Shown one piece after another: positions 1 to 7,654 of a DNA stretch of 64,000 bases. Numbering within the stretch: position 1 is the first letter of the stretch; every line of letters starts with the position of its first letter. The position numbers and the translations under genes are program-made. A model generated the notes under the pieces. That model was not told the DNA's origin. It did no database searches and worked only from the letters and a program-made list of their open reading frames with translations. The DNA is from an uncultured Roseburia sp. (GTDB lineage Bacteria > Bacillota > Clostridia > Lachnospirales > Lachnospiraceae): the NCBI GenBank assembly GCA_910587865.1, contig CAJUNX010000003.1, positions 59,363 to 123,362 of the forward strand, in the 5' to 3' direction.

Positions 1-617
1 TTCATATAATAGATGTTGCGTACCGACGGAAGCGGTTTGTACACATATATATTGTCCACGTAAAATGTGTGCTTCGGCAGCAGAAGCCCGCATTCCCGCA
101 AAAGCATGGTGCGGTAGATCACCGAATGCATCAGGATATACTGTCCCTTGGGGAAACGGCGCACATCCTTCCAGGTAAACAGTTCATCCTTCGGCAGCGC
201 CGAGTAACGCATCACCTTTTTGTGCTTTGCCCCTTCCTTCTCATAGACATAATTGGACACCATCATATCCAGCGTCTCCTGGCCGCCGGAGATCTCCTTC
301 AGCTTCGCAAGGATCTTTTCATATGCCTCAGCGTCCACCCAGTCATCACTGTCAACTACCTTAAAATAAAGCCCGGTCGCATTGCGGATTCCAGCATTTA
401 CCGCCTCCCCGTGCCCGCCGTTCTCCTGATGAATCGCGCGCACGATGCCCGGATATTCTCTCTCATACCGGTCCGCAATCTCCGCGGTCCGATCCTTTGA
501 TCCGTCGTCCACGATGAGGATCTCCACGTCATCCCCTCCCGGGAGCAGCGACTCGATACATTTCTCCATATAGCTTTCCGAATTATAACACGGAATCGCA
601 AAGGTTAACAACTTCAT
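1..617 (-). CDS. Glycosyltransferase family 2, C-terminus beyond window
   Basis: A GT-A fold family 2 glycosyltransferase that starts at an ATG at 617 and runs off the left edge, leaving about 205 residues. The N-terminus reads FAIPCYNSESYMEKC, the nucleotide-sugar binding VDDGS lies at residues 36-40 and the metal-binding DSDD at 89-92, so the catalytic half is present. It probably adds a sugar to a lipid-linked surface glycan at the inner membrane face. It lies 15 bases downstream of glf on the same strand, which suggests one operon and possibly a galactofuranose-containing product. Acceptor and donor cannot be read from sequence. Confidence 0.88.
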   Translation of the reverse strand, partial: MKLLTFAIPCYNSESYMEKCIESLLPGGDDVEILIVDDGSKDRTAEIADRYEREYPGIVRAIHQENGGHGEAVNAGIRNATGLYFKVVDSDDWVDAEAYEKILAKLKEISGGQETLDMMVSNYVYEKEGAKHKKVMRYSALPKDELFTWKDVRRFPKGQYILMHSVIYRTMLLRECGLLLPKHTFYVDNIYVYKPLPSVRNIYYM

Positions 618-632
618 CTCTTCTCTCCTGTC

Positions 633-1772
633 TCACATCTGTTCTGTCAGCTCAAACGCTTTTTTTACCATCGCATCGATGTTATAATACCGGTATTCCG
701 CCAGCCTTCCAAGCAGATGAAACCGTTCCAGACCTTTGACCAGTCCGCGATATCGCTCATACAATGCCTCGTTTTCATCATTTAAAATAGCGTAATACGG
801 GATCTCTCCCTCCGCTCCGCTGTAGGCAAACGGATATTCTTTTACAATCGTAGTTCCGTCCGCATCCTGCTGACCGGTCAGAAATTTAAACTCGGTAATC
901 CTCGTAAAATCCTCACTCACCGTGTAATTCACCACACTGCGTCCCTGGTAGGACTCTGTGTCATAATGCTCAAACCTGAAATCCAGCGAGCGGTACGGCA
1001 GTCTGCCAAACCTGCAGTCAAACAGCTCGTCCAAAGCTCCCGTGTAGATCACGTCCCCCTCAAACGGCTGTCCCTCAAACCAGATGCCGTCCTCCCGGAA
1101 CGCAAGACTCTCCCTGCAGTCCACGCCGCAGCGCACCGTGATCCGCTCATGCGCGAGCATCCGCTCGAACATCGCCGTGAAGCCATCCTTCGGCACTCCC
1201 TGATATTTGTCCTGAAAATAGCGGTTGTCACGGGAAATCAGCACCGGCACACGCCCGGTCACCTCAGGACTGATCTCCTCCGGCTTCTGTCCCCACTGCT
1301 TCATTGTATATTGAAGAAAAATATTTTCATACACATACTGCGCGATCTCGCGGATATCCGGATCCCCGCTCTCCCGCAGCTTCATGATCGGAACCCGGCT
1401 TCCCTCTCCGTATGTGTCTGCCAGCTTCTTTCCGAGCTGCCCGGCCTTCTCCCCGTATACCATCTCTAACGTATTTAAGTTAAAGGGAACCGGGATCAGT
1501 CCGTCCGCAACCTTTGCAGCGACCTCATGCCCGAACAGATGCCATTCCGTAAAACGGGAAAGATATGCAAAGACATCCTCCATCCCTGTATGAAAAATAT
1601 GCGGCCCGTAATTGTGAATCAGAATCCCGTGTTCATCCCGCTCGTCATAGCAGTTCCCGCCGATATGATTCCGCCGCTCCAGCACCAGCACCTGTTTTCC
1701 TTTTTCCTCGGCAAGCTTTCTCGCCGCCACGGCGCCGGCAATCCCCGCGCCGATTATGATACAGTCGTACAT
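633..1772 (-). CDS. glf: UDP-galactopyranose mutase
   Basis: Converts UDP-galactopyranose to UDP-galactofuranose using reduced FAD, supplying Galf for surface polysaccharide. The protein is 379 residues, the usual length for Glf. The N-terminus carries the dinucleotide motif IIGAGIAGAVAA (about 6-17) followed by LERRNHIGGNCYDE and the NYGPHIFHT segment characteristic of the family. The start is an ATG preceded by GGAGG. It is the first gene after a good promoter (1812-1840) and is followed closely by a GT2 gene, which may be the Galf transferase; that link is inference. Confidence 0.96.
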   Translation of the reverse strand: MYDCIIIGAGIAGAVAARKLAEEKGKQVLVLERRNHIGGNCYDERDEHGILIHNYGPHIFHTGMEDVFAYLSRFTEWHLFGHEVAAKVADGLIPVPFNLNTLEMVYGEKAGQLGKKLADTYGEGSRVPIMKLRESGDPDIREIAQYVYENIFLQYTMKQWGQKPEEISPEVTGRVPVLISRDNRYFQDKYQGVPKDGFTAMFERMLAHERITVRCGVDCRESLAFREDGIWFEGQPFEGDVIYTGALDELFDCRFGRLPYRSLDFRFEHYDTESYQGRSVVNYTVSEDFTRITEFKFLTGQQDADGTTIVKEYPFAYSGAEGEIPYYAILNDENEALYERYRGLVKGLERFHLLGRLAEYRYYNIDAMVKKAFELTEQM

Positions 1773-1811
1773 GATTCATCCTCCATTCTCTCTCCCGTAC
1801 AATCCCACTCA

Positions 1812-1840
1812 ATTATACACAGTTTCCCGGTTTCCGCCAA
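1812..1840 (-). promoter_or_regulatory. Sigma-A promoter of the glf operon
   Basis: On the minus strand TTGGCG (1835-1840) is separated by 17 bases from a perfect TATAAT (1812-1817). The glf start lies about 40 bases downstream. Confidence 0.75.
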
Positions 1841-1957
1841 TTTATTTTTTTCTTAAAGATTTCTGAAGTCCCCGAAATGACCGCTTTCAAACATTTTGTT
1901 CACATTTTATTTACAGAATTCTAAAAAAACCTGCATACGCTGGTCACAATTGGGGGG

Positions 1958-2157
1958 TATATTATATTCAGAGTTAAGACAGCAGGATAACTTTTTCATA
2001 GAACTTTTTTCATTCCTGACAGTCAGCTGTCAGGTTACCTGGTTTATTTTTATAAACCAGGTTCCTCCCAACAGATAGTGATTCATTTCACTTTCAATAC
2101 ACACAATCTTTTTCATATGAAAAGCCGGTGCGCAAGCACCGGCTCCCTCTTTTTTTC
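1958..2157 (+). ncRNA. Candidate structured small RNA ending in an intrinsic terminator
   Basis: This 500-base gap between divergently facing neighbours has no convincing gene, but the plus strand has three perfect hairpins in a row. They are an 8-bp stem at 2015-2034 (CCTGACAG/CTGTCAGG), an 11-bp stem with a TTTT loop at 2037-2062 (ACCTGGTTTAT arm) and a 9-bp stem with a GCAA tetraloop plus U-tract at 2123-2157. A C-rich single strand (TTCCTCCC) follows the second hairpin and could pair with ribosome binding sites. TATATT boxes occur at 1958-1968, but no good -35 was found, so the 5' end is uncertain. No known RNA family was recognised. Confidence 0.4.
2123..2157 (+). terminator. Rho-independent terminator
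   Basis: Arms AGCCGGTGC (2123-2131) and GCACCGGCT (2136-2144) enclose a GCAA tetraloop and are followed by CCCTC and seven Ts. The U-tract is only on the plus side. No plus-strand gene lies upstream, which is why a small RNA is proposed. Confidence 0.8.
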
Positions 2158-2274
2158 TGAAAATTTATGGTGAAATTCACTGGCGATTTTGTTCTTCTGT
2201 ATCTTTCCTGATTCTGGTTCGGCTCCTGTTGCCATAAACAGGGCAGTATATCCAATATATCTTAGTATCCATCG

Positions 2275-3120
2275 CTATTTTTTTACTACAGGTATCCATA
2301 CTTCATATTGTGCATTTTGCGGGTCTGGATTTAGGTAAACCTCGACATCGGGCGCATTGCCATATTCGTATCCCGATGTCGGCAGCCATTCTGTTACGAT
2401 ACGTCGTTCTAATTCCTGAACAGACTGATTTGTACCCTCTCCAGAAAATATTGCCCATGTAGCTGCTGGCACGATATATTCTTCAAGTTCATTCTTTTCC
2501 TGTGAAGTTGATACTGCAATATAATACTTCCACGGTTCCGTATCATTACAAATGCTGACGCCAAGTACTCCCATAGGCGGCGTATCCATCATACTGATTA
2601 ATCTTTGCAATGTTCCGTTCATGGATATTTCCTGCCACTTTGGAGGTATCACTGTAAAATTTTTTTCAATATCCTTATGAAGCGGTACCGATACGCCTGC
2701 AATACGGAATGCATCTTTTGTTTCAATTCGATAATTCATTTCTTCCACTCCTTTAACTGTAATTTTAAATAAAATAGGCGGGAAGGATTTTACGGATACA
2801 CCCTCATTTTTAACGGCAGATGGGGCGACTCCATGGACGGATTGAAATGCTCTGTTAAATGCAGTAGGGGAATTATATCCATATTTTCCTGCCACATCAA
2901 TGATTTTCATACTTTTACCCTGTAAATCTACAGCGGCAAGTGACATTTTTCTCCTGCGGATATATTCAGATAAAGAAATTCCTGCCATATAGGTAAACAT
3001 TCTCTGGAAATGATAAGAAGAACAACAGGCCGTCTTCCCAAGCTGTTCATAATCCATTTCATCCGTCAAATGTTCCTCAATATAACCGATTGCATCATTT
3101 AATCTTTCAATCCATTCCAT
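2275..3120 (-). CDS. AraC-family regulator with GyrI-like effector domain
   Basis: Transcription factor of 281 residues. Residues about 8-105 form the double helix-turn-helix AraC DNA-binding region (IGYIEEHLTDEMDYEQLGK, SSYHFQRMF, YGYNSPTAFNRAFQ). Residues about 125-281 resemble the GyrI/SbmC effector-binding fold, with NYRIETKDAFRIAGVSV and a C-terminal DVEVYLNP strand ending in YEVWIPV. This N-terminal HTH plus C-terminal GyrI arrangement is typical of Rob-like sensors of small hydrophobic compounds. The start has AGGAGG about 8 bases upstream. The target is unknown; no transporter or dehydrogenase lies next to it. Confidence 0.9.
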   Translation of the reverse strand: MEWIERLNDAIGYIEEHLTDEMDYEQLGKTACCSSYHFQRMFTYMAGISLSEYIRRRKMSLAAVDLQGKSMKIIDVAGKYGYNSPTAFNRAFQSVHGVAPSAVKNEGVSVKSFPPILFKITVKGVEEMNYRIETKDAFRIAGVSVPLHKDIEKNFTVIPPKWQEISMNGTLQRLISMMDTPPMGVLGVSICNDTEPWKYYIAVSTSQEKNELEEYIVPAATWAIFSGEGTNQSVQELERRIVTEWLPTSGYEYGNAPDVEVYLNPDPQNAQYEVWIPVVKK

Positions 3121-3153
3121 AACAAAAATCCTCCTGACAGTTTTTAGTATATA

Positions 3154-3381
3154 TTACGATTCCGTTTTTTTCCTCTCAATCTCTGCACAAAAAAGAGAGG
3201 TAATGGGTTTGTGTATAGTATAGCCACCTGAACGAACTGTATCAAGTGCAGAATCATGAACTTTAATCAAAGTTCTCCGAAAAGAAAAGGGGCTGATCAA
3301 ATGTACCCTGACGGTGTAAGTGGTGTTCCCCGGCTTTCGCTTGAAACTGCGGGGCTGCTGCCCGTTTTGGGTTTCTGCCAT
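3154..3381 (-). pseudogene. Truncated TnpW-like transposon protein relic
   Basis: An open frame of 75 codons with an excellent ribosome binding site (AAAGGAGC) before the ATG. Its first 30 residues (FKRKPGNTTYTVRVH core) match my memory of the small TnpW-type proteins of Firmicutes transposons, whose motif is RKxGxTTYxVxV followed by a conserved KILRLI tail. Here that tail is absent and is replaced by an unrelated 45-residue extension. I read it as a transposon scar in which the 3' half was lost and the frame reads into other DNA. It could still be expressed as a hybrid peptide. No transposase or resolvase remains nearby. Confidence 0.4.
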
Positions 3382-3494
3382 ATTCTCTGCTCCTTTACAT
3401 AAAAACAGAGCACATAGACTGATTTCTATACGCTCTGACGCTGCGTTACTTATTCTGTTGTGATTGTGGTAATGGTTAAATTATGGACAGAAAT

Positions 3495-4064
3495 TTATAT
3501 ATCGCATTCCACAAAATGTGTATCATATAAATTCCAGTATTTTTGATATATCCTGTCTTCCTGTCCGTCAAAGTTTAATTGAAACATTCTAAATGTAACC
3601 GGTATATTTTTAGGTTGCCACTGTTCCTCATAAGAGTAACAGTATCTCATGCCCAGATTCCGCATGACACTACCGCTTCTCGGATTGTTTCTATCGTGCG
3701 TAGCTGTGATATATGGAACACCGTCTTTCTTCAGCTGTCTGATAAGAACCTTACCTGCTTCTGTAACAATCCCTTTATGCCAAAATTCTTTCCGAAGTGC
3801 ATACCCAAAATCATAACTGTCATCTGTTTCTGTTTTTACATATCCGATCGGATCGTTGTCTTTCCGGCAAATCGCAAAACTATACTTCTTATCTGAAAAT
3901 CGTTTCTGAAAAAATTCTTTCGTTTCTTCCATGTTTTTTACAGGAAACCACGGCAAAAAAATATTTACTTCTTCATCTTTTAATAGCCGGTATAGTGCCT
4001 CCATATCGCTGTTCTCATATTTTCTAAGTATAAGCCTGTCTGTTTCCAATTTTAAAGCTGCCAT
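3495..4064 (-). CDS. GNAT-family N-acetyltransferase (RimJ/RimL type)
   Basis: Transfers an acetyl group from acetyl-CoA to an amine, probably a protein N-terminus or small amine. The 189 residues begin LETDRLILRKYENSDMEALY, the usual opening of the RimJ/RimL branch. The CoA-binding strand-helix lies around residues 85-105 (YALRKEFWHKGIVTEAGKVL), and NNPRSGSVMRNLGM corresponds to the conserved N-x-x-S helix. The last 40 residues are an extension that is not diagnostic. The start has GGAGG about 8 bases upstream. It is not obviously co-transcribed with its neighbours. Confidence 0.88.
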   Translation of the reverse strand: MAALKLETDRLILRKYENSDMEALYRLLKDEEVNIFLPWFPVKNMEETKEFFQKRFSDKKYSFAICRKDNDPIGYVKTETDDSYDFGYALRKEFWHKGIVTEAGKVLIRQLKKDGVPYITATHDRNNPRSGSVMRNLGMRYCYSYEEQWQPKNIPVTFRMFQLNFDGQEDRIYQKYWNLYDTHFVECDI

Positions 4065-4134
4065 TGTATTTCCTCCATCATTCAGCAGTCTGTATCACTG
4101 ATACAATAGCACAATCGCAATTATATTGATACCA

Positions 4135-4313
4135 GGGTCAAAAGGTCATGTGTTTCACGCCTGCGTGAAACAGCATGACTTTGTGACCCGCCAAACATGT
4201 GAAAGCAGCTATTTTCCACAGGAAAATGAGCGGATTTCGAATGTTTTTCGGATTTCGGGAATGTGAAACACGCTGAAATCCGAAGGCGTCGTGGGGTCAG
4301 ATGCTTTTGACCC
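4135..4313. repeat. MITE-like palindromic element with terminal inverted repeats
   Basis: The element is framed by GGGTCAAAAG (4135-4144) and its inverse CTTTTGACCC (4304-4313). Inside are a long left hairpin (4135-4189) with a perfect 10-bp core TGTTTCACGC/GCGTGAAACA, a 7-bp hairpin at 4211-4227 (ATTTTCC/GGAAAAT) and the pair CGGATTTC (4231-4238) / GAAATCCG (4275-4282). It encodes nothing and fills the gap between the acetyltransferase gene and mutY. The form is that of a miniature inverted-repeat or REP-type element. Target-site duplication was not identified. Confidence 0.55.
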
Positions 4314-4374
4314 CCAGCATCATTATATTTAAGCTAAATTCACCGCTTTTCTGAGAGACGGTCAAATCATGCCC

Positions 4375-4441
4375 CGCGGAAACAAACACATTCTGTGCGC
4401 ACAGGGGCCTCGCGGAAACGAACACATTCTGTGCGCACAGC
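4375..4441. repeat. 36-bp tandem duplication carrying a palindrome
   Basis: Two nearly identical units with a 36-bp period each contain CGCGGAAAC and the perfect palindrome CTGTGCGCACAG (4394-4405 and 4430-4441). The block lies just past the 3' end of mutY and could form terminator-like stems, but no U-tract is present. Confidence 0.8.
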
Positions 4442-4470
4442 ATTCCGCAGCCCGCCTCTCATCCGCAAAA

Positions 4471-5721
4471 TCAGATTTCTTCTTTCCCGGGGGAAAACCT
4501 CTCATTCCCCAGCCGTATATTCATATGTCTGGCATATGCCGCAAACGCCTTCGGAATCGCATAGCGCTCCCCCGCATCCTTCGCGTCCACAAAGATCAGA
4601 CTACCGGCTTCTTCCGGCACATCTCCTCTTTTCCCGGCATCATCCGCCTCCGGACCGGCACTTCCGGCTTCCCTCGGCATATCTCCTCTTTTCCCGGCAT
4701 CATCCGCCTCCGGACCGGCAAAATCCTCCTCCTGCACCAGGATCGCATATCCTTTCATGTGCCACTCGACATGGGAAAAAATATGCTTTGCCTCCCCGAG
4801 TTCCTTTAAGCGGATCGGCAAAAAGGAAAGCTCTTTTACATAGGCGAGCGTCTCCTCGCTTCCGAGACTGCCCTCCACATTCGGCAGCTCATAAAGTCCC
4901 GCCAGAAGTCCGGTATCCGGCCGTTTCCGAATCGCGACCTTCCCGCCGTCCCGGATGATAAACACCGTGCGCTCCTCGATCCGCCGCTCCTTCGCCCTGC
5001 GCTTCACCGGCAGTTCCCCGATGCGGTCCTGACGCCTGGCCAGACAGACTTCCCTCCACGGGCATTCCCCGCACAGGGGAGCTCCGTTCGGCAGGCAGAC
5101 CGTTGCCCCAAGCTCCATCAGCGCCTGATTCAGCGTGCCCGGCACATTTTCCCCCTTTAGGCTTTTTCTTAAGTCCTTTGGAAGTGAGAGTCCCTGCATC
5201 ACGTCCAAAAGACGTTTCTCGACCTCCCCGCGGAAGGACGGTTTCATAATATCCGTATCATCCGCCGTCACACGCGTGATAATCCGAAGCACATTCCCGT
5301 CCACCGCGGCAGCCGGCAGTCCGTAGGCAATCGAAGCGACGGCTCCCGCCGTGTAAGGCCCGATCCCCTTTAACTTTAACAGCTCCCCGTAGTCGGCCGG
5401 CAGCTTCCCACCGTATTCCTCCATGACCTGTACGGCAGCCTTCTGCATATTCCGCGCACGATTGTAGTAGCCAAGGCCCTCCCAAAGCTTCATCAGCATA
5501 TCTTCCGGGCAGACGGCCAGCGCCTCCACATCGGGCAGCGCTTTCATAAACCGCTCAAAATACGGCTTCACCGCTTCCACCCTGGTCTGCTGCAGCATAA
5601 TCTCCGAGACCCACACCCGGTAAGGCGTCGGTGCACTGCGCCACGGCAGTGTGCGTGCATTCTCCCCAAACCATAACAGCAGTGGTTCCACCAGCGGTTC
5701 CATTTTTACATCCTGCAGCAT
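4471..5721 (-). CDS. mutY: A/G-specific adenine DNA glycosylase
   Basis: Removes adenine mispaired with 8-oxoguanine in base excision repair. The likely start is the ATG at 5721, which has GGAGG five bases upstream; the frame is open further up only through a weak TTG. The 416 residues contain the catalytic Glu in SEIMLQQTRV, the helix-hairpin-helix LKGIGPYTAGA, the Asp in VDGNVLRI and a four-Cys iron-sulphur loop (C-x7-C-x2-C-x5-C). The C-terminal NUDIX-like 8-oxoG recognition domain follows. That domain is interrupted by a 40-residue insertion of two nearly identical 20-residue units (GPEADDAGKRGD core), encoded by a 60-bp tandem repeat, just before the final 43 residues. Confidence 0.95.
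   Translation of the reverse strand: MLQDVKMEPLVEPLLLWFGENARTLPWRSAPTPYRVWVSEIMLQQTRVEAVKPYFERFMKALPDVEALAVCPEDMLMKLWEGLGYYNRARNMQKAAVQVMEEYGGKLPADYGELLKLKGIGPYTAGAVASIAYGLPAAAVDGNVLRIITRVTADDTDIMKPSFRGEVEKRLLDVMQGLSLPKDLRKSLKGENVPGTLNQALMELGATVCLPNGAPLCGECPWREVCLARRQDRIGELPVKRRAKERRIEERTVFIIRDGGKVAIRKRPDTGLLAGLYELPNVEGSLGSEETLAYVKELSFLPIRLKELGEAKHIFSHVEWHMKGYAILVQEEDFAGPEADDAGKRGDMPREAGSAGPEADDAGKRGDVPEEAGSLIFVDAKDAGERYAIPKAFAAYARHMNIRLGNERFSPGKEEI
4603..4722 (-). repeat. In-frame 60-bp tandem duplication inside mutY
   Basis: Two 60-bp units encode two copies of a 20-residue acidic/glycine-rich segment in the C-terminal domain of MutY. The two differ only at a few positions (DMPREAG versus DVPEEAG), so the duplication looks recent. 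Confidence 0.9.
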
Positions 5722-5814
5722 ATCAGCCTCCATCCGCATCGTCTTTACTTTCTGTATCGGCTTACGGTGTGATTTCCGCAAGTCCCGCGAGGCATGATCC
5801 CGTCTCTTTCCGCT

Positions 5815-5902
5815 CTGATCCGACTCAGAGGCCCTCCTGCCGTTTTCCTCCGCGGCTTTTCACTTTTTCTCAGAAACCTCCGCCCTGATCCGACTCAGAG
5901 GC
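5815..5902. repeat. Short direct repeat, 70-bp spacing
   Basis: The 18-base segment CTGATCCGACTCAGAGGC occurs at 5815 and again at 5885 in the 227-base gap between mutY and the kinase gene. No gene, promoter or terminator was recognised in this gap. Confidence 0.7.
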
Positions 5903-5948
5903 TTTCCCGCCGCGTCTGCCTTACATGCTTTCCCGCCGTTTTTGCAGC

Positions 5949-7493
5949 TCACTCATAGATCTGCCGCAGCTTCTCGTACAGGCCCGAGAGCTTCCCGTAT
6001 ATATTCCGAAACACCTCCGTGTACAATCTCTCATAAATCCGGTGCTGCTTCATATCCGGGTAAAAGACATCCTGCTCCCGCACCATATGCGCTACGGCCT
6101 CCTCATAATCCGCATACACGCCAAGTCCGACAAATGTCGCAATCGCGCATCCAAGCCCGCACACCTCATGCGTCTGTACGCGGACGGCAGGCAGGCCGAA
6201 CATATCCGCCGTGATCTGACAGATCTCCGCGCTTCTGGAACCCCCGCCGCCCAGGCAGATCCGCTCGAAGTTATGCCCTGCGCGTTTCTCCATGAGCCGC
6301 ATACCGTCCATCAGCGCAAAATTGATTCCCTCAATAATCGCCCGGTAAATATGTATCCTCGTGTGCCGGTCAGAAAACCCGATTACGGCGCCTCTCGCGG
6401 ACGGCATCGTGACATTCGGGGTAAAATACGGCTGGAACAAAAGTCCCTCGCACCCGGCCGGAATCTCCGAAAGCCTCTGATTTAACAGCTCCTCCGCGGA
6501 AACCCCGAGACGTGCTGCCTCATTTACCTCCTTCTCCGCAAACTCCTTTTTAAACCAGGAGATCAGCCAGTAACCGCGGAAAATCTCAATCTCCGGCGTG
6601 AACCTGCCCCTGATGATCGATGCGTAGGCCGGGATAAACCGCTCCGGCTCCACATATCGATCGACAGTAAAGGTCACCATGGCCGTCGTCCCAAATCCGA
6701 TCGCCGCCTTCTCACGCGTCGTGGCCCCCATCCCCAGAATCTCACACGCCTTGTCAGAACCGGTGGCAATCAGGGAAAGTCCCTCCGGCAGACCGGTTTC
6801 CCTTGCGGCGCGCGCCGTGATTTTTCCCAGCGTCTCCCCCGGCTCCACAACCTCGCAGAGTTTTTCCCGTTCCACCGGGAACACCGGATACGTCAGCGCT
6901 CCCTGCTTCTGCCATCCGCGCTCCCTGCTGTCAAACGGGATATGCCCCACCAGACTTGCCGCCGAATCCGCCATTCTTCCGCACAGTTTAAAAATCAGGT
7001 ATCCGCTCAGCAGCAGATATTTGTCCGTCTTTTCCCATATCTCCGGTTCGTTCTGCCGGATCCAGTTGCAGTGCGATTTCTGATACTGAACCTTCACCGC
7101 CTGCTCCGCTCCCACCGCTCTTAAGGTCAGTCGGACAATCTGGGAAAGCTTCGGTTCCCCGGACGCCATGCGCTTATCAAGCCACAGGATCGCCGGGCGC
7201 AGCGGCTTCCCTTCCTTATCCACGCACACAACGGTATCGCGGATCGTGGTCACAGACACTGCCCCGATCTTTTGAAACAGCTCCAAAGAGCGCTCCTTTA
7301 TCTCTGTGGAAACCCTGCAGATACACTTGTAGTAAAAATCCGCATCCTGCTCCGCCCAGTCCGGCCGCGGAGAGACATACGGCTCCTCATACTTCACCTG
7401 GCTCATATCAAGAATCTCACCACGCTGGCTGATCAGCAGCGCCCGGGCGCTCTGCGTCCCCACATCATATACCAGTACGACCTTCTCCTGCAT
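5949..7493 (-). CDS. FGGY-family carbohydrate kinase
   Basis: ATP-dependent sugar or polyol kinase of 514 residues. The start at 7493 has GGAGGAGC just upstream. The first domain opens with VLVYDVGTQSARALLIS, the phosphate-binding loop of the ASKHA fold, and has PDWAEQDADFYY and AILWLDKRM. The second domain has GSDKACEILGMGA, IGFGTTAMVTF and the adenosine-binding LGGGGSRSAEICQITADM. It is the last gene of the TetR-controlled cluster, so it probably acts on the polyol or keto-sugar handled by the flavoproteins upstream. It is not a typical GlpK or XylB by motif; the substrate is unknown. Confidence 0.9.
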   Translation of the reverse strand: MQEKVVLVYDVGTQSARALLISQRGEILDMSQVKYEEPYVSPRPDWAEQDADFYYKCICRVSTEIKERSLELFQKIGAVSVTTIRDTVVCVDKEGKPLRPAILWLDKRMASGEPKLSQIVRLTLRAVGAEQAVKVQYQKSHCNWIRQNEPEIWEKTDKYLLLSGYLIFKLCGRMADSAASLVGHIPFDSRERGWQKQGALTYPVFPVEREKLCEVVEPGETLGKITARAARETGLPEGLSLIATGSDKACEILGMGATTREKAAIGFGTTAMVTFTVDRYVEPERFIPAYASIIRGRFTPEIEIFRGYWLISWFKKEFAEKEVNEAARLGVSAEELLNQRLSEIPAGCEGLLFQPYFTPNVTMPSARGAVIGFSDRHTRIHIYRAIIEGINFALMDGMRLMEKRAGHNFERICLGGGGSRSAEICQITADMFGLPAVRVQTHEVCGLGCAIATFVGLGVYADYEEAVAHMVREQDVFYPDMKQHRIYERLYTEVFRNIYGKLSGLYEKLRQIYE

Positions 7494-7520
7494 CCTGCTC
7501 CTCCTCTCACAACCGCATCC

Positions 7521-7650
7521 CACCTATTTCTTCACCGGATCGCTTCATCCCCCATTGCGCTGCCGCACCGGACATCTGCGATGCTTCCCACCTTTTTCTT
7601 CACCGGATCACTTCATACCCCCATTGCGCTGCCGCACCGGACATCTGCGA
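7521..7650. repeat. 68-bp tandem duplication between kinase and oxidase genes
   Basis: Two copies of a unit beginning CACCTNTTTCTTCACCGGAT (7521 and 7589) and ending CCGGACATCTGCGAT fill the whole gap between the kinase and the AGPS-like gene. The period is not a multiple of three and no reading frame is implied. Confidence 0.9.
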
Positions 7651-7654
7651 TATT

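Noticed and set aside
1896..2078. Sixty-codon open frame on the plus strand
   Set aside because: No ribosome binding site, unusual composition, and it runs through two perfect hairpins; a structured RNA explains the region better.
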